Positions 8,463 to 19,590 of a stretch of DNA of 64,000 bases are shown here, piece after piece (position 1 is the first letter of the stretch; every line of letters starts with the position of its first letter). Below the pieces are notes generated by a model. That model was not told the origin of the DNA and searched no databases. It was given only the letters and a program-made list of their open reading frames with translations. A program made the position numbers and the translations under genes. The DNA is from Acidihalobacter aeolianus (GTDB lineage Bacteria > Pseudomonadota > Gammaproteobacteria > DSM-5130 > Acidihalobacteraceae), in contig NZ_CP017448.1 in assembly GCF_001753165.1 (NCBI RefSeq), forward strand, positions 1,134,462 to 1,198,461, read 5' to 3'.

Positions 8463-9422
8463 TCAGTTGGAGTGAGTGCGGAAGATTTTGGCGTGCATGT
8501 TTTCCGTCATGGCCATCGGGGTGACATAGTGAAGGCGTTGCGAACGTACTGCTTTTATGACTTTGGCGAACAAGCCGGTTTTTACATCGGAAAAATAATG
8601 TATTTTTCTTTCGATATTGACAGTCGGCTCGGCAAACCTGGAGAAGCTTGCATAGTTCAAGGTGTTTTTAGAGATCCCGGCTTTTTTTATCCAGGCTGTG
8701 AATTTCACCGGCGGAACAGCCTTGAGCTTGAAATCCATCCAAGAGAAACCGGGGCCGCTGAATGCCGCTGAAAACCCATGATAGCTACCTGGATGGTCAA
8801 CTTCGAAAGATTGTTTTGTGCGCATACCGGGCATTGCGTAAATCTGCCCAACGATCTGCGGGATATAGAAGCTGTTGACCACAGACGTCGAGGTCAACTT
8901 CAAATGCAGTTTCGTCCCGGTCGGCACAACGAGCTCGTTGGCTACTGCAATATGTTTATTCGGGTAAACAAAGAGCCACTGCCAATCTGTGGTTATGACA
9001 TCGACCGTGAGTGGTTTGTGGGAACGGGCTGTGCTGGCGCCGTGGCTATTAAGTGCATGTGGATTGTAGGGGTTGACGGCTTGAATGCCGCGCCATGAGT
9101 AATATGACAGCATGCCAACGATCAGCAGTGGTATCCCCCATACCACAACCTCTATCACATTTGAGTGCGACCATTCTGGTGCAAATGCCGATCTGCGTTT
9201 TTCTCGGTAGCGCCAGACTACCCATATCAGCAGGAAAGTCGTTGGTACGATCACGATTGCCATCAAGGTCACATCGATAATCATGTAGTGCAATTCTGTG
9301 TCAGCGATGAGTCCTTTGGGATCGAACAGCCAAAAATGGGTGTCGCTACAGCCACTCAGAAGCAGCAAGGGTGAATACGCTAGGTAACGAAAATATAAAA
9401 CGTACCGTTTCGCCCATTTCAT
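8463..9422 (-). CDS. cyoA: Quinol oxidase subunit II, lipoprotein (CyoA-like)
   Basis: A 319-residue subunit with a lipoprotein signal ending in LLSGC, two membrane helices (about 46-70 and 88-110) and a periplasmic cupredoxin fold. The region that carries the CuA ligands in cytochrome c oxidases reads GFSAAFSGPGFSWM and has no cysteines, as in CyoA; this marks a quinol oxidase. The TDWQWLFVYP segment is conserved. The gene starts the operon, with AGGAGG upstream of the ATG. Base composition is clearly AT-richer than most of the window, suggesting acquisition by transfer. Confidence 0.92.
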   Translation of the reverse strand: MKWAKRYVLYFRYLAYSPLLLLSGCSDTHFWLFDPKGLIADTELHYMIIDVTLMAIVIVPTTFLLIWVVWRYREKRRSAFAPEWSHSNVIEVVVWGIPLLIVGMLSYYSWRGIQAVNPYNPHALNSHGASTARSHKPLTVDVITTDWQWLFVYPNKHIAVANELVVPTGTKLHLKLTSTSVVNSFYIPQIVGQIYAMPGMRTKQSFEVDHPGSYHGFSAAFSGPGFSWMDFKLKAVPPVKFTAWIKKAGISKNTLNYASFSRFAEPTVNIERKIHYFSDVKTGLFAKVIKAVRSQRLHYVTPMAMTENMHAKIFRTHSN

Positions 9423-9744
9423 AGTCGACAGGCCTCCTGAAAGCGGGTGAATCAGAATTTTCTGTCTCTAAAAAACAGAAAATAATAAGATCTAATTAAT
9501 AAGATGCGCTTGAAAAAAACACCTTAATGACAAGGTATTTTTGAGTGAGAAGTGTTGCTCGATGTTATGTGTGAATAAGTCCATGTAAAAAAGTTTCTTA
9601 ATATCTGCTTATTTTAAAATAGATGATATTTATGCTTATATTTTAGGGGGTGATTGATGAAAATTGGATGCTTCGTTGGTTGTGTGATAATTGAAGTTAT
9701 GTGTTGATGAAATGCAGTTGGCGTGGGATGAGATAAAATCGAAT
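9423..9744. promoter_or_regulatory. AT-rich upstream region of the cyo operon with inverted repeat
   Basis: No gene is supported in these 322 bases, which are strongly AT-rich compared with the rest of the window. The minus-strand promoter of cyoA should lie here. An 8-bp inverted repeat (9458-9465 and 9475-9482, loop of 9) sits about 40 bases upstream of cyoA and could be an operator. The left end of the ISL3-like element begins near 9745. Confidence 0.4.
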
Positions 9745-11047
9745 GGACTCTATTGAACGAGTGGGTTATACGACATGTGGGTTGATTCGAGAGAAGTCGA
9801 GCTTGGCGGCGATTAGGAAGAGCACGGTGCGCATGGTTTCGAATCGGGTGTAGCCGCGTGCCTTGCGCTTGGCGGCCTGGAACAGTCCGTTGAGCGCTTC
9901 GATGAAGCCGTTGGTTTGTCGGGTTTGTGTCCAGGCCACGATGGCGTTGAAGTGGTTGCGGATTAACGCAGTCACCGCCTTCATGGGCTCGACCTTGGAC
10001 CGCATGACGTTGGTACACCATTGGGTCAGCAGGGCCGAGACCCCGTTGATCTGCTTGCGGTCGAGGATGTCGCGCAACTGCTCCCGATAGAGCCAGGTCC
10101 GCGCGGTGCGCTTGGTGGTCACCTGGCTAATGAGCGCATCCAGGTCGGCCCGTTGGCTGGCCGGCAAGTGATTCCGGTCCTTGAGCAGTGTCCAACGCAG
10201 CCCCTTCAGTTCGGGATCGGTCTTCTGCTCGATACGGCGGGTCTTGTCCACGGCAGCCGAGGCATGGGCCACCACATGGAACTTGTCGAAGGTGATGCGG
10301 GCGTTGGGCAGCTGTTCGGTGACGCCCTTGATGAAGGCCGGGGACATGTCGATGCTGACCGAGGTGATCTGTTCCGGCGTGGCGTGATGATCGGTCAGGT
10401 GCTCCACCAATTGGGCGATCGTCCGCGCCCCTTTGCCTTCGGTGACGAAGACCACGCGGTGTTCAACCGCATCAGCCGCCACGGTCAGATAACGATCGCC
10501 GCGTCGATACGAGGTTTCGTCAATGGCCAAGGCCGTGACACCCGACGGGTCCGCCTCCGCCACGGCCATCTCGACGTAGCGCGAACAGATGGCATCCAAG
10601 ATTCGCCCACGGTACGCGCCACCGCCGCAAACGGCATCTGTTGGGCTGGGGCCAGCACCAACGCCTCGAACAGCAGGGTAAAGCCAGAGAGTTTGCCCGC
10701 CCGAGGAGGCTCCATCAGCGTCACAGACCCGTCAGGCAGACGGATGCGAGGGGCGCGAACTTCCAGATAGCACTCATGCTGAAAGAAGTGCAGGTGCCGA
10801 TAGCGCTTGGCTTGGGTGTCGTGGACCGGATGTTCGCCAGGGAAATCGGGATGCTCAAACCGGCTGCCCGCCACGAAATCGATGACAATGGTCAGCGTCT
10901 TCTGCACCGCATCAAAGTCAACGCCCTTCACGTACCAAGGCTCTTCAACTCCCAGAGCGGCTTCAAACAGTTTGTTTTGCACGAACGTACGTCCTCAGAG
11001 ATCAGTCCGTTCTTGACCCCGTTACCCACTCAGAATTCAAATGAGGC
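9745..11047 (-). mobile_element. ISL3-family insertion sequence, inactive
   Basis: About 1.3 kb around a broken ISL3 transposase gene. Reading outward, both ends show ACCCACTC followed within a few bases by TTCAA and GAG (near 9745-9768 on the left and 11024-11047 on the right), an imperfect terminal inverted repeat. I see no clean 8-bp target duplication, so the exact boundaries are approximate. It separates the oxidase operon from the diguanylate cyclase gene. Confidence 0.65.
9766..10982 (-). pseudogene. ISL3-family transposase, frameshifted
   Basis: Two frames together give one ISL3 transposase. The N-terminal part (10982 to about 10600) has HPVHDTQAKRYRHL and SGFTLLFEALVL. The C-terminal part (about 10599 to 9766) has the DDE domain with AIDETSYRRG, SIDMSPAFIKG and NGFIEALNGLFQAAKRKARGY. 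The frames break just after VGESW near 10597. Compared with family members as I recall them, about ten bases (including a short H-R-V segment) are missing there, which would explain the frame change. A programmed frameshift is unlikely, as residues seem lost. The two pieces are unlikely to give active enzyme. Confidence 0.85.
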
Positions 11048-11103
11048 ATATTGATAACGCACTAGCACTACACGGGTATTGATTTTTCCTGTTCACAGAT
11101 CGC

Positions 11104-12060
11104 CTACATCGTTCCCGATTCGATCCGGTTCCGGCCGTTGTGTTTTGCCTGGTAAAGCAAGCCGTCGACGAAATCGACGAAGCGCCTGGGTTCGTCCTCG
11201 GTGAAGGTGTGGGTGGTGCCCACGCCGATGCTGACGGTGACGAGCGGGCCGATGCGCGAGGCTTCGTGGGGGATCTCCCGCGCTGCGATCAGGCGGATGC
11301 AGCGTTCGGCGATGGCCTTTGCCGCGTCGGCGTCCGTTTCCGGCAGCAGGAGAGCGAATTCCTCGCCGCCGAAGCGGGCCAGCACGTCGCGCGGGCGGGC
11401 CGCGGCGGCCTGCAGGGTTTCGGCCACGTCTTTGAGGCAGGTGTCGCCCTGGCCGTGGCCGTAGCGGTCGTTGTACTGCTTGAAGTAATCGACATCGAGC
11501 ATGACGAGCGAGAGCGGCGTTCCACTGCGCCGTGCGCTCGCCCATTCGGTTTCGAGGGCGGCGTCGAGGCGGCGCCGGTTGGCGATGCCGGTCAGGCCGT
11601 CCATGAAGGACAGCGCCTCCAGTTCCGCCTGCAGGCGGATCAGTTCCTCCTCGGCCTTCTTGCGCTCGCTGATGTCGAACATGAAGCCGACCAGGGCCTC
11701 GACATCGCCGTTTTCCTTGCGCACGACGTGCACCACGTCGCGAATCCAGACGTATCCGTTGTCCTTCGTCAGCGCGCGGTAATCGGCCTCGTGGTCGATG
11801 CCTTCCTTCGACTGCGAGATGCAGAAATTGACCACGTAATCGCGGTCGTCGGGGTGTATGCGCATGGCCCAGTCTTCGGCCGTGACCCAGCTTTCCTGGG
11901 TCCAGCCGAGCAGGGGCTCGATTTGCGGGCCGATGTAGGCGAACGTCATCGTGTCCCAGTCGATCTTCCAGGGAATGGCCTTGGTCGATTCCAGCAGGGT
12001 CTTGTGGACCGCATCGACGCTGTCTGCGTCGTATTCCTTGTCTGACATGGTGTGCCCCAT
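11104..12060 (-). CDS. PAS-GGDEF diguanylate cyclase
   Basis: A 318-residue soluble protein. Residues 20-135 form a PAS sensor (IGPQIEPLLGWT, IHPDDRDYV and the PAC tail WIRDVVHVVRKENGDVEALVGFMFDISERKKAEEEL). A short coiled linker leads to a GGDEF domain from about 150 (DGLTGIANRRRLD, LDVDYFKQYND, active-site GGEEF). It should make cyclic di-GMP from GTP. The usual inhibitory RxxD upstream of GGEEF is not evident (RPRDVLARFGGEEF has R at a different spacing). An alternative ATG at 12048 is also possible. A CheA with MshEN-like motifs elsewhere in the window could be one c-di-GMP reader. Confidence 0.9.
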   Translation of the reverse strand: MGHTMSDKEYDADSVDAVHKTLLESTKAIPWKIDWDTMTFAYIGPQIEPLLGWTQESWVTAEDWAMRIHPDDRDYVVNFCISQSKEGIDHEADYRALTKDNGYVWIRDVVHVVRKENGDVEALVGFMFDISERKKAEEELIRLQAELEALSFMDGLTGIANRRRLDAALETEWASARRSGTPLSLVMLDVDYFKQYNDRYGHGQGDTCLKDVAETLQAAAARPRDVLARFGGEEFALLLPETDADAAKAIAERCIRLIAAREIPHEASRIGPLVTVSIGVGTTHTFTEDEPRRFVDFVDGLLYQAKHNGRNRIESGTM

Positions 12061-12350
12061 TCGATACTTATCTTGTGTCGACGCTGCGGCGATGATCGCG
12101 CCCCGAGGACGGACTGGCGTCGCGACTTGCGTCGTTGCGTCTGATTCGCGGCGGGATGTGGCGCGCGACCGATGGCATGTCCGGTTTCACGGCCGGCGGG
12201 GTGCGCGATGCGCATGACCGTCCGCATCACGCCTTCAGCTTCGTGAAGTTACTGCCCGAGGCCGGGTTGTGGCAAATACCCCTGCCGCGACGCGCGATAT
12301 GCGTCGCTCGTCGCGCCGCGCATCGTACATCACGCGGCGCTGGCTTGGGA

Positions 12351-14099
<1,749 letters not shown>

Positions 14100-14134
14100 G
14101 TGTGCCTCTCCCTGAAGCTATCTCGAACGCGTCC

Positions 14135-15487
14135 TCAATCGGCCAGATTGTCCACCACGGCTTCGAGCAGACTGTGCGCGGTCTTGTCCCAATGGAAATG
14201 CGCCTGGCCGTCGTCGAAGGTGATGCGGCAGTTGGAGCAGCTGGTCAGCAGCATGTCGGCCTCGGTTTCCTCTACCTGACGCATCTTGATCTGGAAGGCC
14301 TTGTAGCGCAGCGGGTCGGCGCGGTGGTTGCTGTACACGCCGCCGCCTCCGCCGCAGCACCAGTTCATGCCGCGGTTTTCCTTCATTTCGTGGATTTCGG
14401 CGCCCAGTGCCTGCAGTACCACGCGTGGTGCCTCGATGGCGCCGCCGCGGCGGGCCACCTGACAGGGGTCGTGGTAGGTGACGGTGGTGTTGAGCCCCTG
14501 CTTGACCCGGATGCTGCCGTCGGCGATGTGTTCGCCGAGGAATTCCGAGATGTGGCGGACCTTGAACGGCAGCGGCTTGCCGTAGATGTTGGCGCCCGAC
14601 CAGCGCATGGCGCTGTAGGCATGGCCGCACTCCGGCAGCAAAAGCAGCTGGGCCTTGCAGGCGATGGCGGCGTTGATGAGCTTCATGCTCATGTCCTTCT
14701 GCCAGTCCGCGTTGCCCGAGAGCAGGCCGAAGTTGGTCGCCTCGTAGCCGTCGGTGCGGAAGGTCCAGCTCATCCCCATGTGGTTGAGCAGCTTGGCCAT
14801 GTGGGCGATGGCCTGCGGATATTTCTGGATCTCGATCGAGGACAGGGTGACCAGCACGTCGGCCTGGTCCAGGTTCATGTGCATCTCGACGTCGTTCTCG
14901 TCGCCCATCCACTCGACGCGGTCGGCGAACACGTCGGGGGTGGCGCCGAGCGGGCTGCCCTCGCGCTCGCCGCGTTCCGCCGTCGCCCACAGCTCGTGCG
15001 GCACCAGCCCGGCCTTGTGCATGCCGTGACGGGCGAGGCCCACGAGGCTGGCGATGTCGATGCCCATGGGACAGATCAGCGTACAGCGGCCGCAGGTGGT
15101 GCAGGAATCGAAGATCAGCTCCTGCCAATCCTCCAGTTCCTTGAGCGTGACCTTGCGCTTGAGGTTGAGCGCGCGCATGAAGATGGCGAACGGCCCGACC
15201 TCGCGCTTGTAGGCCTGCTTGAACGGTTCGATCTTCCAGATCGGGCTGTACTTGGGGTCGCCGGTCTGAACGTAGAAGGGACAGGCCTCGGCGCATATCC
15301 CGCAATGGATGCAGGATTCCATGTAGGTGGCGGCGACGGCGCCGAAATCGCGTACGAAATGGCGCATGGCGGTCTCGACGCGCTCGGCGTCGGGCATGTC
15401 GCCCTGCAGGTCGTAGCGCTGTTGCGGTTTCTTGATGCCGAAACGCCCGCCTTCGGTTTCCAGCAGCGGCAGGGTGCCCTCGCTCAT
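14135..15487 (-). CDS. isp2: Isp2: HdrD-like Fe-S subunit of Isp-type hydrogenase
   Basis: A 450-residue cytoplasmic iron-sulfur protein. Two ferredoxin motifs (CIHCGICAEACP near residue 38 and CTTCGRCTLICPMG near 133) should bind two [4Fe-4S] clusters. Two cysteine-rich CCG-type domains follow (DPCQVARRGG..WCCGGGGGVYSN and a C-terminal CSNCRITFD), as in the heterodisulfide reductase subunit HdrD. It likely takes electrons from the hydrogenase and passes them to Isp1. Its ATG overlaps the isp1 stop (ATGA), and hynL follows after 35 bases. Confidence 0.9.
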   Translation of the reverse strand: MSEGTLPLLETEGGRFGIKKPQQRYDLQGDMPDAERVETAMRHFVRDFGAVAATYMESCIHCGICAEACPFYVQTGDPKYSPIWKIEPFKQAYKREVGPFAIFMRALNLKRKVTLKELEDWQELIFDSCTTCGRCTLICPMGIDIASLVGLARHGMHKAGLVPHELWATAERGEREGSPLGATPDVFADRVEWMGDENDVEMHMNLDQADVLVTLSSIEIQKYPQAIAHMAKLLNHMGMSWTFRTDGYEATNFGLLSGNADWQKDMSMKLINAAIACKAQLLLLPECGHAYSAMRWSGANIYGKPLPFKVRHISEFLGEHIADGSIRVKQGLNTTVTYHDPCQVARRGGAIEAPRVVLQALGAEIHEMKENRGMNWCCGGGGGVYSNHRADPLRYKAFQIKMRQVEETEADMLLTSCSNCRITFDDGQAHFHWDKTAHSLLEAVVDNLAD

Positions 15488-16137
15488 GTGCTGGCTCCTT
15501 TACGTGCGAAGAGGGCGCCGGTGGTGCCCCGCGAAACGAAGATCATGACGCTGTGCATCAGCTTGCCGAACGGCAGCCAGACCAGCAGCAGACAGACCGA
15601 CAGGATGTGGATCGCGAGCAGCGTTTCGTAGCGCGCGCCGAGGTGCGCGGCGGCGAGCAGCCCGGTGACCACCGGCGCCACCGTGACCAGCCAGCTGAAG
15701 TAGTCGTCGAAGTTCGACAGCAGGCGCAGCACCGGATTGCTCACCCGGCGGATCAGCGCGGCGACGAGGGCGGCGATGGTGATGCCGCCGGTGGCGTAGA
15801 TCAGGCTGTTCGGCAGATTCGGCCAGCTCACGCCGACGAGGCTCTTGATGAACAGGATGTGCGGCGCGAACCCGAAAATGACCACGACCAGGCCGACGTG
15901 AAACACGTAGCCGATGGTCTGGCCGAAGGCGGTCGTCGCCCAGAACTCGCGCTTGGGCCAGGAGCGGGTGACGATGAGCTTGAGCGCGCCGAGCCAGGTG
16001 CCGGTGTTGCGCGGCTCGGAGTAGTCCGGCTTGCGCCGCAGCAGGAGAATGCCGGTCAGGCGCCACAGAATGCCGGCGGCGCAGATGATCAGCGACCATT
16101 GCAGGATAGGCCCGCGTGCCAGGGTGAGCAGATCCAT
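15484..16137 (-). CDS. isp1: Isp1: NarI-like cytochrome b membrane subunit
   Basis: A 217-residue membrane protein with about five helices (near 10-33, 68-90, 112-130, 150-168 and 175-198). It resembles the cytochrome b subunits of nitrate and heterodisulfide reductases. Histidines inside helices (GYVFHVGLVV, AAHLGARYETLLAIHILS, KLMHSVM) are candidate heme b ligands. It should pass hydrogenase electrons to or from the quinone pool. Its ATG overlaps the stop of hynS (TGATG), and the next gene overlaps its stop, so translation is coupled. Confidence 0.88.
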   Translation of the reverse strand: MDLLTLARGPILQWSLIICAAGILWRLTGILLLRRKPDYSEPRNTGTWLGALKLIVTRSWPKREFWATTAFGQTIGYVFHVGLVVVIFGFAPHILFIKSLVGVSWPNLPNSLIYATGGITIAALVAALIRRVSNPVLRLLSNFDDYFSWLVTVAPVVTGLLAAAHLGARYETLLAIHILSVCLLLVWLPFGKLMHSVMIFVSRGTTGALFARKGAST

Positions 16138-17204
16138 CACTTCTTCTCCGTGATTTTGCTCTGCCGGTGACGTGCCGTGGCGGCGGCCAGGCCGCCGATG
16201 GCGATGCCGGCCACGGCCGCGGCGCCGAGGTCGGCGCCGATGCTGCCGTGCCACAGACCGGCGGAGAGCGGTTTGTAGAGATCGCCGCGATCCCAGAAAT
16301 TCGGTTCCGAGCAGCCGATGCAGCCGTGCCCGGACTCGATCGGGAAGCTGGTGCCCGCGTTCCACTTGGTGGTGGCGCAGGCGTTGTAGGTGGTCGGCCC
16401 CTTGCAGCCCAGCTCGTACAGGCACCAGCCGTTGCGCGCGCCCTCGTCGTCGAAGGTCTTGGCGAACTCGCCGCGGTCGTAGAACGGGCGGCGGTAGCAG
16501 CGGTCGTGGATGGTGTTGCCGTAGAAGGCGATGGGGCGCTTCAGGTGGTCGAGGTCCGGCAGCCGGCCGAAGGTGAGGAAGTGGGCGAGCGTGCCGGTGA
16601 TCACCACGGGGATCGGTGGGCAGCCGGGGACGTTGATCACCGGCTTGTCGGTCACGATGTCGCTGACCATGGTCGCGCGGGTCGGGTTCGGATTCGCCAT
16701 CGGCAGGCCGCCGAAGGACGCGCAGGTGCCGACCGCGACGACCGCGGCGGCACCCTTGGCGACGTCCTGGATCGACTGCAGGGCCGACTTGCCGGCGGCG
16801 GTGCAATAGCCGTTGTTGCCGTCCGGAATGGCGCCGTCGACGATCATCAGGTACTTGCCCCAGTTCGCCTTCATCGCCGCCTCGCGCGCGGCCTCGGCCT
16901 GGAAGCCCGCGGCTGCCTGCAGCGTGTCGTCGTAGTCCAGCGACATCACGTTGAACATCAGGTATTCGAGCGTGGGGGTGAACGAGCGGGTGAGCGATTC
17001 GAGGCAGCCGGTGCATTCCTGGTAGGACATGTAGATCACCGACGGCCGGCGTTTCTGCGGCAGGGTCTCGGCCATCGCCAGCGCGGCGCCGGGGGGCAGG
17101 GCCAGGGCCGAGGCCATGGCCGCGCAGAGCTTGAGGAAGGCGCGCCGGCTGATGCCCTGGCTGCGCAGATAATCGCCGATTGTGTTTTTGTCGTCTGCGT
17201 CCAT
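16137..17204 (-). CDS. hynS: [NiFe] hydrogenase small subunit, Tat-exported
   Basis: A 355-residue small subunit. A twin-arginine signal (SRRAFLK, R20-R21, then a hydrophobic run ending near ALAMA) directs the folded dimer across the membrane. ECTGC (C64, C67), GTCASFGG, GCPPIP, and the C-terminal cluster motifs CYRRPFYDRGEF and GCIGCSEPNFWD bind the three Fe-S clusters. A hydrophobic segment near 325-345 anchors it. The start at 17204 overlaps the previous stop (TGATG); the longer open frame upstream lies over the HupH-like gene and is not real. Confidence 0.94.
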   Translation of the reverse strand: MDADDKNTIGDYLRSQGISRRAFLKLCAAMASALALPPGAALAMAETLPQKRRPSVIYMSYQECTGCLESLTRSFTPTLEYLMFNVMSLDYDDTLQAAAGFQAEAAREAAMKANWGKYLMIVDGAIPDGNNGYCTAAGKSALQSIQDVAKGAAAVVAVGTCASFGGLPMANPNPTRATMVSDIVTDKPVINVPGCPPIPVVITGTLAHFLTFGRLPDLDHLKRPIAFYGNTIHDRCYRRPFYDRGEFAKTFDDEGARNGWCLYELGCKGPTTYNACATTKWNAGTSFPIESGHGCIGCSEPNFWDRGDLYKPLSAGLWHGSIGADLGAAAVAGIAIGGLAAATARHRQSKITEKK

Positions 17205-17650
17205 CAGGCGTCCTCGCGTGCGGTCTCGGGTGGGTTTTCGTCGTCGGCCAGGTCCTGCCGCAGGCGAGCCAGTCCGTCTGCGACGTCCACAGGGTGACTG
17301 GCCAGCAGCGGCGGCTGCAGGGCGATGTCGATCAATTCGGCGACGACCTCGCCGGATTCGGCGCGCAGGGTCGTCCACCACACGCCGGGAAAGCCGGTTT
17401 CGTAGATTTCCGCTTCGCCCAGAGCGTCGAAGCGTGCGCTTATCTCGCCACGCCCGAGCGCTGCGCACAGCGCCTCGCGTTCGCCGGGCAACAGCGGCAG
17501 GCTGCGCAGGTCGATGGTGTTCGTCTCGCCACGTTGCAGCAGCGCTTCAAGATGAGTGGCGATCTCGGACTGCAGCGCACGGACGTTGGGTGTCGTCCCT
17601 GCAGGCGGCGGCGCGTGCACGACCTTGACGGAGATATCCTCAAGCGGCAT
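17204..17650 (-). CDS. HupH/HyaF-type hydrogenase expression protein
   Basis: A 148-residue protein like the C-terminal domain of HupH/HyaF. It shows an ALLQRGETNTIDLRSLPLLPGE segment, a conserved GEISA and ETGFPGVWWTT, and a later IDIALQPPLL. These proteins help mature the small subunit of exported hydrogenases. It overlaps the protease gene by 11 bases and is translationally coupled to hynS. Family HupH proteins are usually longer, with an extra N-terminal domain; only one domain is present here. Confidence 0.8.
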   Translation of the reverse strand: MPLEDISVKVVHAPPPAGTTPNVRALQSEIATHLEALLQRGETNTIDLRSLPLLPGEREALCAALGRGEISARFDALGEAEIYETGFPGVWWTTLRAESGEVVAELIDIALQPPLLASHPVDVADGLARLRQDLADDENPPETAREDA

Positions 17651-18125
17651 CGGCCTGCTCCCAGCGGGCGATGAGTGCCTGCGCCAGAGCGCAGGCCTCT
17701 GCGATGCCGCGTTGGCCCGCCGCGGTGGCTACATCTGCCCAGTCCACGCATTCGGGCTGGATGCCGATCAGCGCCCGATGCGCCGGCAGTTCGTCGGTCA
17801 GGCAGGCCATGGAAAGCAGGTCGGCGAGGCTGACCTCGTGCACGCTACGCTTGCCGCCGGCGCCGACATAGCGGTCCATGGCCTCGTTCTCGAACACACA
17901 CACGCTGCCGGGCGACGCGTGCAGTTCTGCGGCGTCGATGACAATGAGGCGGTCGCAGTCCGCAATCGGGCCGGCGAGGGTGAAGCTCAGGGTGCCGCCG
18001 TCCAGGCAGTCGACATGCGGCAGAGTCGAGCAGGTGCGTTCCAGCTCCCGAGCGGCGTAGACACCGATGCCCTCGTCGCCGAGGAGTGTGTTGCCGAGTC
18101 CCAGTACCAATACGCGTGAGGTCAT
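17640..18125 (-). CDS. Hydrogenase maturation endopeptidase (HyaD/HynD type)
   Basis: A 161-residue protease that removes the C-terminal peptide of the large subunit after nickel insertion. The motif GLGNTLLGDEGIGV carries the first nickel-sensing acid (E in GDEG), and DGGTLSF and VIDAAELHA match the other conserved parts. Start 18125 fits a family N terminus (MTSRVLVLGLGN). It is the first gene of the Isp hydrogenase operon. The substrate is probably HynL, whose 15-residue tail is intact. Confidence 0.9.
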   Translation of the reverse strand: MTSRVLVLGLGNTLLGDEGIGVYAARELERTCSTLPHVDCLDGGTLSFTLAGPIADCDRLIVIDAAELHASPGSVCVFENEAMDRYVGAGGKRSVHEVSLADLLSMACLTDELPAHRALIGIQPECVDWADVATAAGQRGIAEACALAQALIARWEQADAA

Positions 18126-18477
18126 GCTGGTGCTCCGTGATTCGTCTTTTGCATGGCGTCCAAGCCGCAAGGATTACGTCGCCACGTTGCGAGTCGGTTC
18201 GATCGGCGCAGTTTTTTTAATATGACGTCAATCAACTTGCCCCAAACTCTAGGCCAGAAATATTTGCGGCGTGTTACCCAGAGTGATTGATTTGTGACAC
18301 GGATCATTTGTAACCGATGTTCGGTGAGATGGATCATCTTTATTCTGCGGTTTAGTTGCTTTTCGCAGACATGCACTTGAATATTTTGAGCGTATTTGAA
18401 GGCGCGGATACGGGGCCCCGGTAACGCGCAAGACTTAGCGCAGTCCCTGATGCGGTGCTGCAGCTGCGAGGAGACGC
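18126..18477. promoter_or_regulatory. Divergent promoter region between the two hydrogenase operons
   Basis: These 352 bases hold no gene I can support. They separate two operons transcribed away from each other, so promoters for both must lie here. The middle (18200-18370) is AT-richer and includes a T7 run (about 18212-18218). On the minus strand there is a TTGATTGACGTCAT segment resembling a half-kept FNR site. GAGGAG stands four bases before the ATG at 18478. No sigma-54 promoter was recognised. Confidence 0.4.
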
Positions 18478-19590
18478 ATGGCGAGCGAACCAGGTTTTCT
18501 GCCGCGGGACGGTCTGGACCGGCTGATCGAGGCGCTGCGCCGCGACGGCCGCGAGGTCATAGGGCCGCGGGTGCGCGACGGCGCCATCGTCTACGCGCCC
18601 ATCGCAGCCGCCGCCGATCTGCCCGCCGGCGTACGCGATGCGCAATCCCCCGGCGCCTATGCGCTGCATGCGGTCTCGCCCGACGAGCGCCTGTTCGCCT
18701 GGGCGAACGGGCCGCAGGCGCTCAAACCCCTGGTCTTCGTGCCGCACGAACTGCTCTGGTCCAGTCGCAATGATGGCGCCGACGGCCCGCAGTTCACCGC
18801 CGCCGAGCCCGCGGCCCGCCCGACCGCGGTAATCGGCGTGCGCGCCTGCGATCTTGCCGCACTGGCGTTGCAGGACCGTCACTTCCTGCGCGAGCCGTAT
18901 CCCGATCCCGCCTACCGCGCGCGGCGCGATGCGCTGTTTCTGGTGGCGGTGCACTGTACGCATCAGGCCGACACCTGCTTCTGCGCCTCCACCGGCGACG
19001 GGCCCGAGGCCGAGTCGGGTTTCGACCTCGCGCTGCACGAGATCGACGACGGTTTCATCGTTGCCGCCGGCAGCGACGCCGGCGCCGCGGTGCTGGCCGG
19101 GCTCGATCTGGCGGCAGCGGATCAGGCCCGGATGGACGAGGCGCGGGCGGGTGTCGAGGCGGCCGCGGCGGCGCAGAGCCGCAGCCTGCCGTCGCGCGAC
19201 CTGCGCCCCACTTTGCTGGAACGGCTGGAGTCGCCGCAATGGGATGCGGTGGCCGAGCGCTGCCTGTCCTGCGGCAACTGCACCGCCGTCTGCCCGACCT
19301 GCTTCTGCAACGCGGAGGTGAACGAAGCCACCATCGACGGACGCGAGAACGGGCATTACCGCCAGTGGGATTCCTGCTTCACCTCCGGACACAGCTATCT
19401 GCACGGCATCGTGATCCGCTCGGAAACCCGCGCGCGCTACCGCCAGTGGCTGACCCACAAGTTGGCCCACTGGCACGACCAGTACGGGCGCTCCGGCTGC
19501 GTGGGCTGCGGGCGCTGCATCTCGTGGTGCCCTGTGGGCATCGACCTGACCGCGGAAGTCGCCGCGCTGGCCGGCGAGGGGACGGCATGA
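18478..19590 (+). CDS. hyhB: Group 3b hydrogenase Fe-S subunit beta (HyhB/HydB type)
   Basis: A 370-residue iron-sulfur protein of the sulfhydrogenase beta-subunit family. An N-terminal domain carries VIGVRACDLAAL and a Cys cluster (CFCASTGDGP). Two C-terminal [4Fe-4S] motifs (CLSCGNCTAVCPTCFC near 262 and CVGCGRCISWCPVGID near 341) form the electron relay between the hydrogenase core and the flavin subunit. GAGGAG precedes the ATG. It opens an operon of five overlapping genes. In archaeal relatives the complex is cytoplasmic and uses NADPH, with optional sulfur reduction. Confidence 0.9.
   Translation: MASEPGFLPRDGLDRLIEALRRDGREVIGPRVRDGAIVYAPIAAAADLPAGVRDAQSPGAYALHAVSPDERLFAWANGPQALKPLVFVPHELLWSSRNDGADGPQFTAAEPAARPTAVIGVRACDLAALALQDRHFLREPYPDPAYRARRDALFLVAVHCTHQADTCFCASTGDGPEAESGFDLALHEIDDGFIVAAGSDAGAAVLAGLDLAAADQARMDEARAGVEAAAAAQSRSLPSRDLRPTLLERLESPQWDAVAERCLSCGNCTAVCPTCFCNAEVNEATIDGRENGHYRQWDSCFTSGHSYLHGIVIRSETRARYRQWLTHKLAHWHDQYGRSGCVGCGRCISWCPVGIDLTAEVAALAGEGTA

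Noticed and set aside
10485-10600. Programmed frameshift in the ISL3 transposase
   Set aside because: No slippery sequence is seen and several residues typical of the family seem deleted at the break, so simple mutation is more likely.
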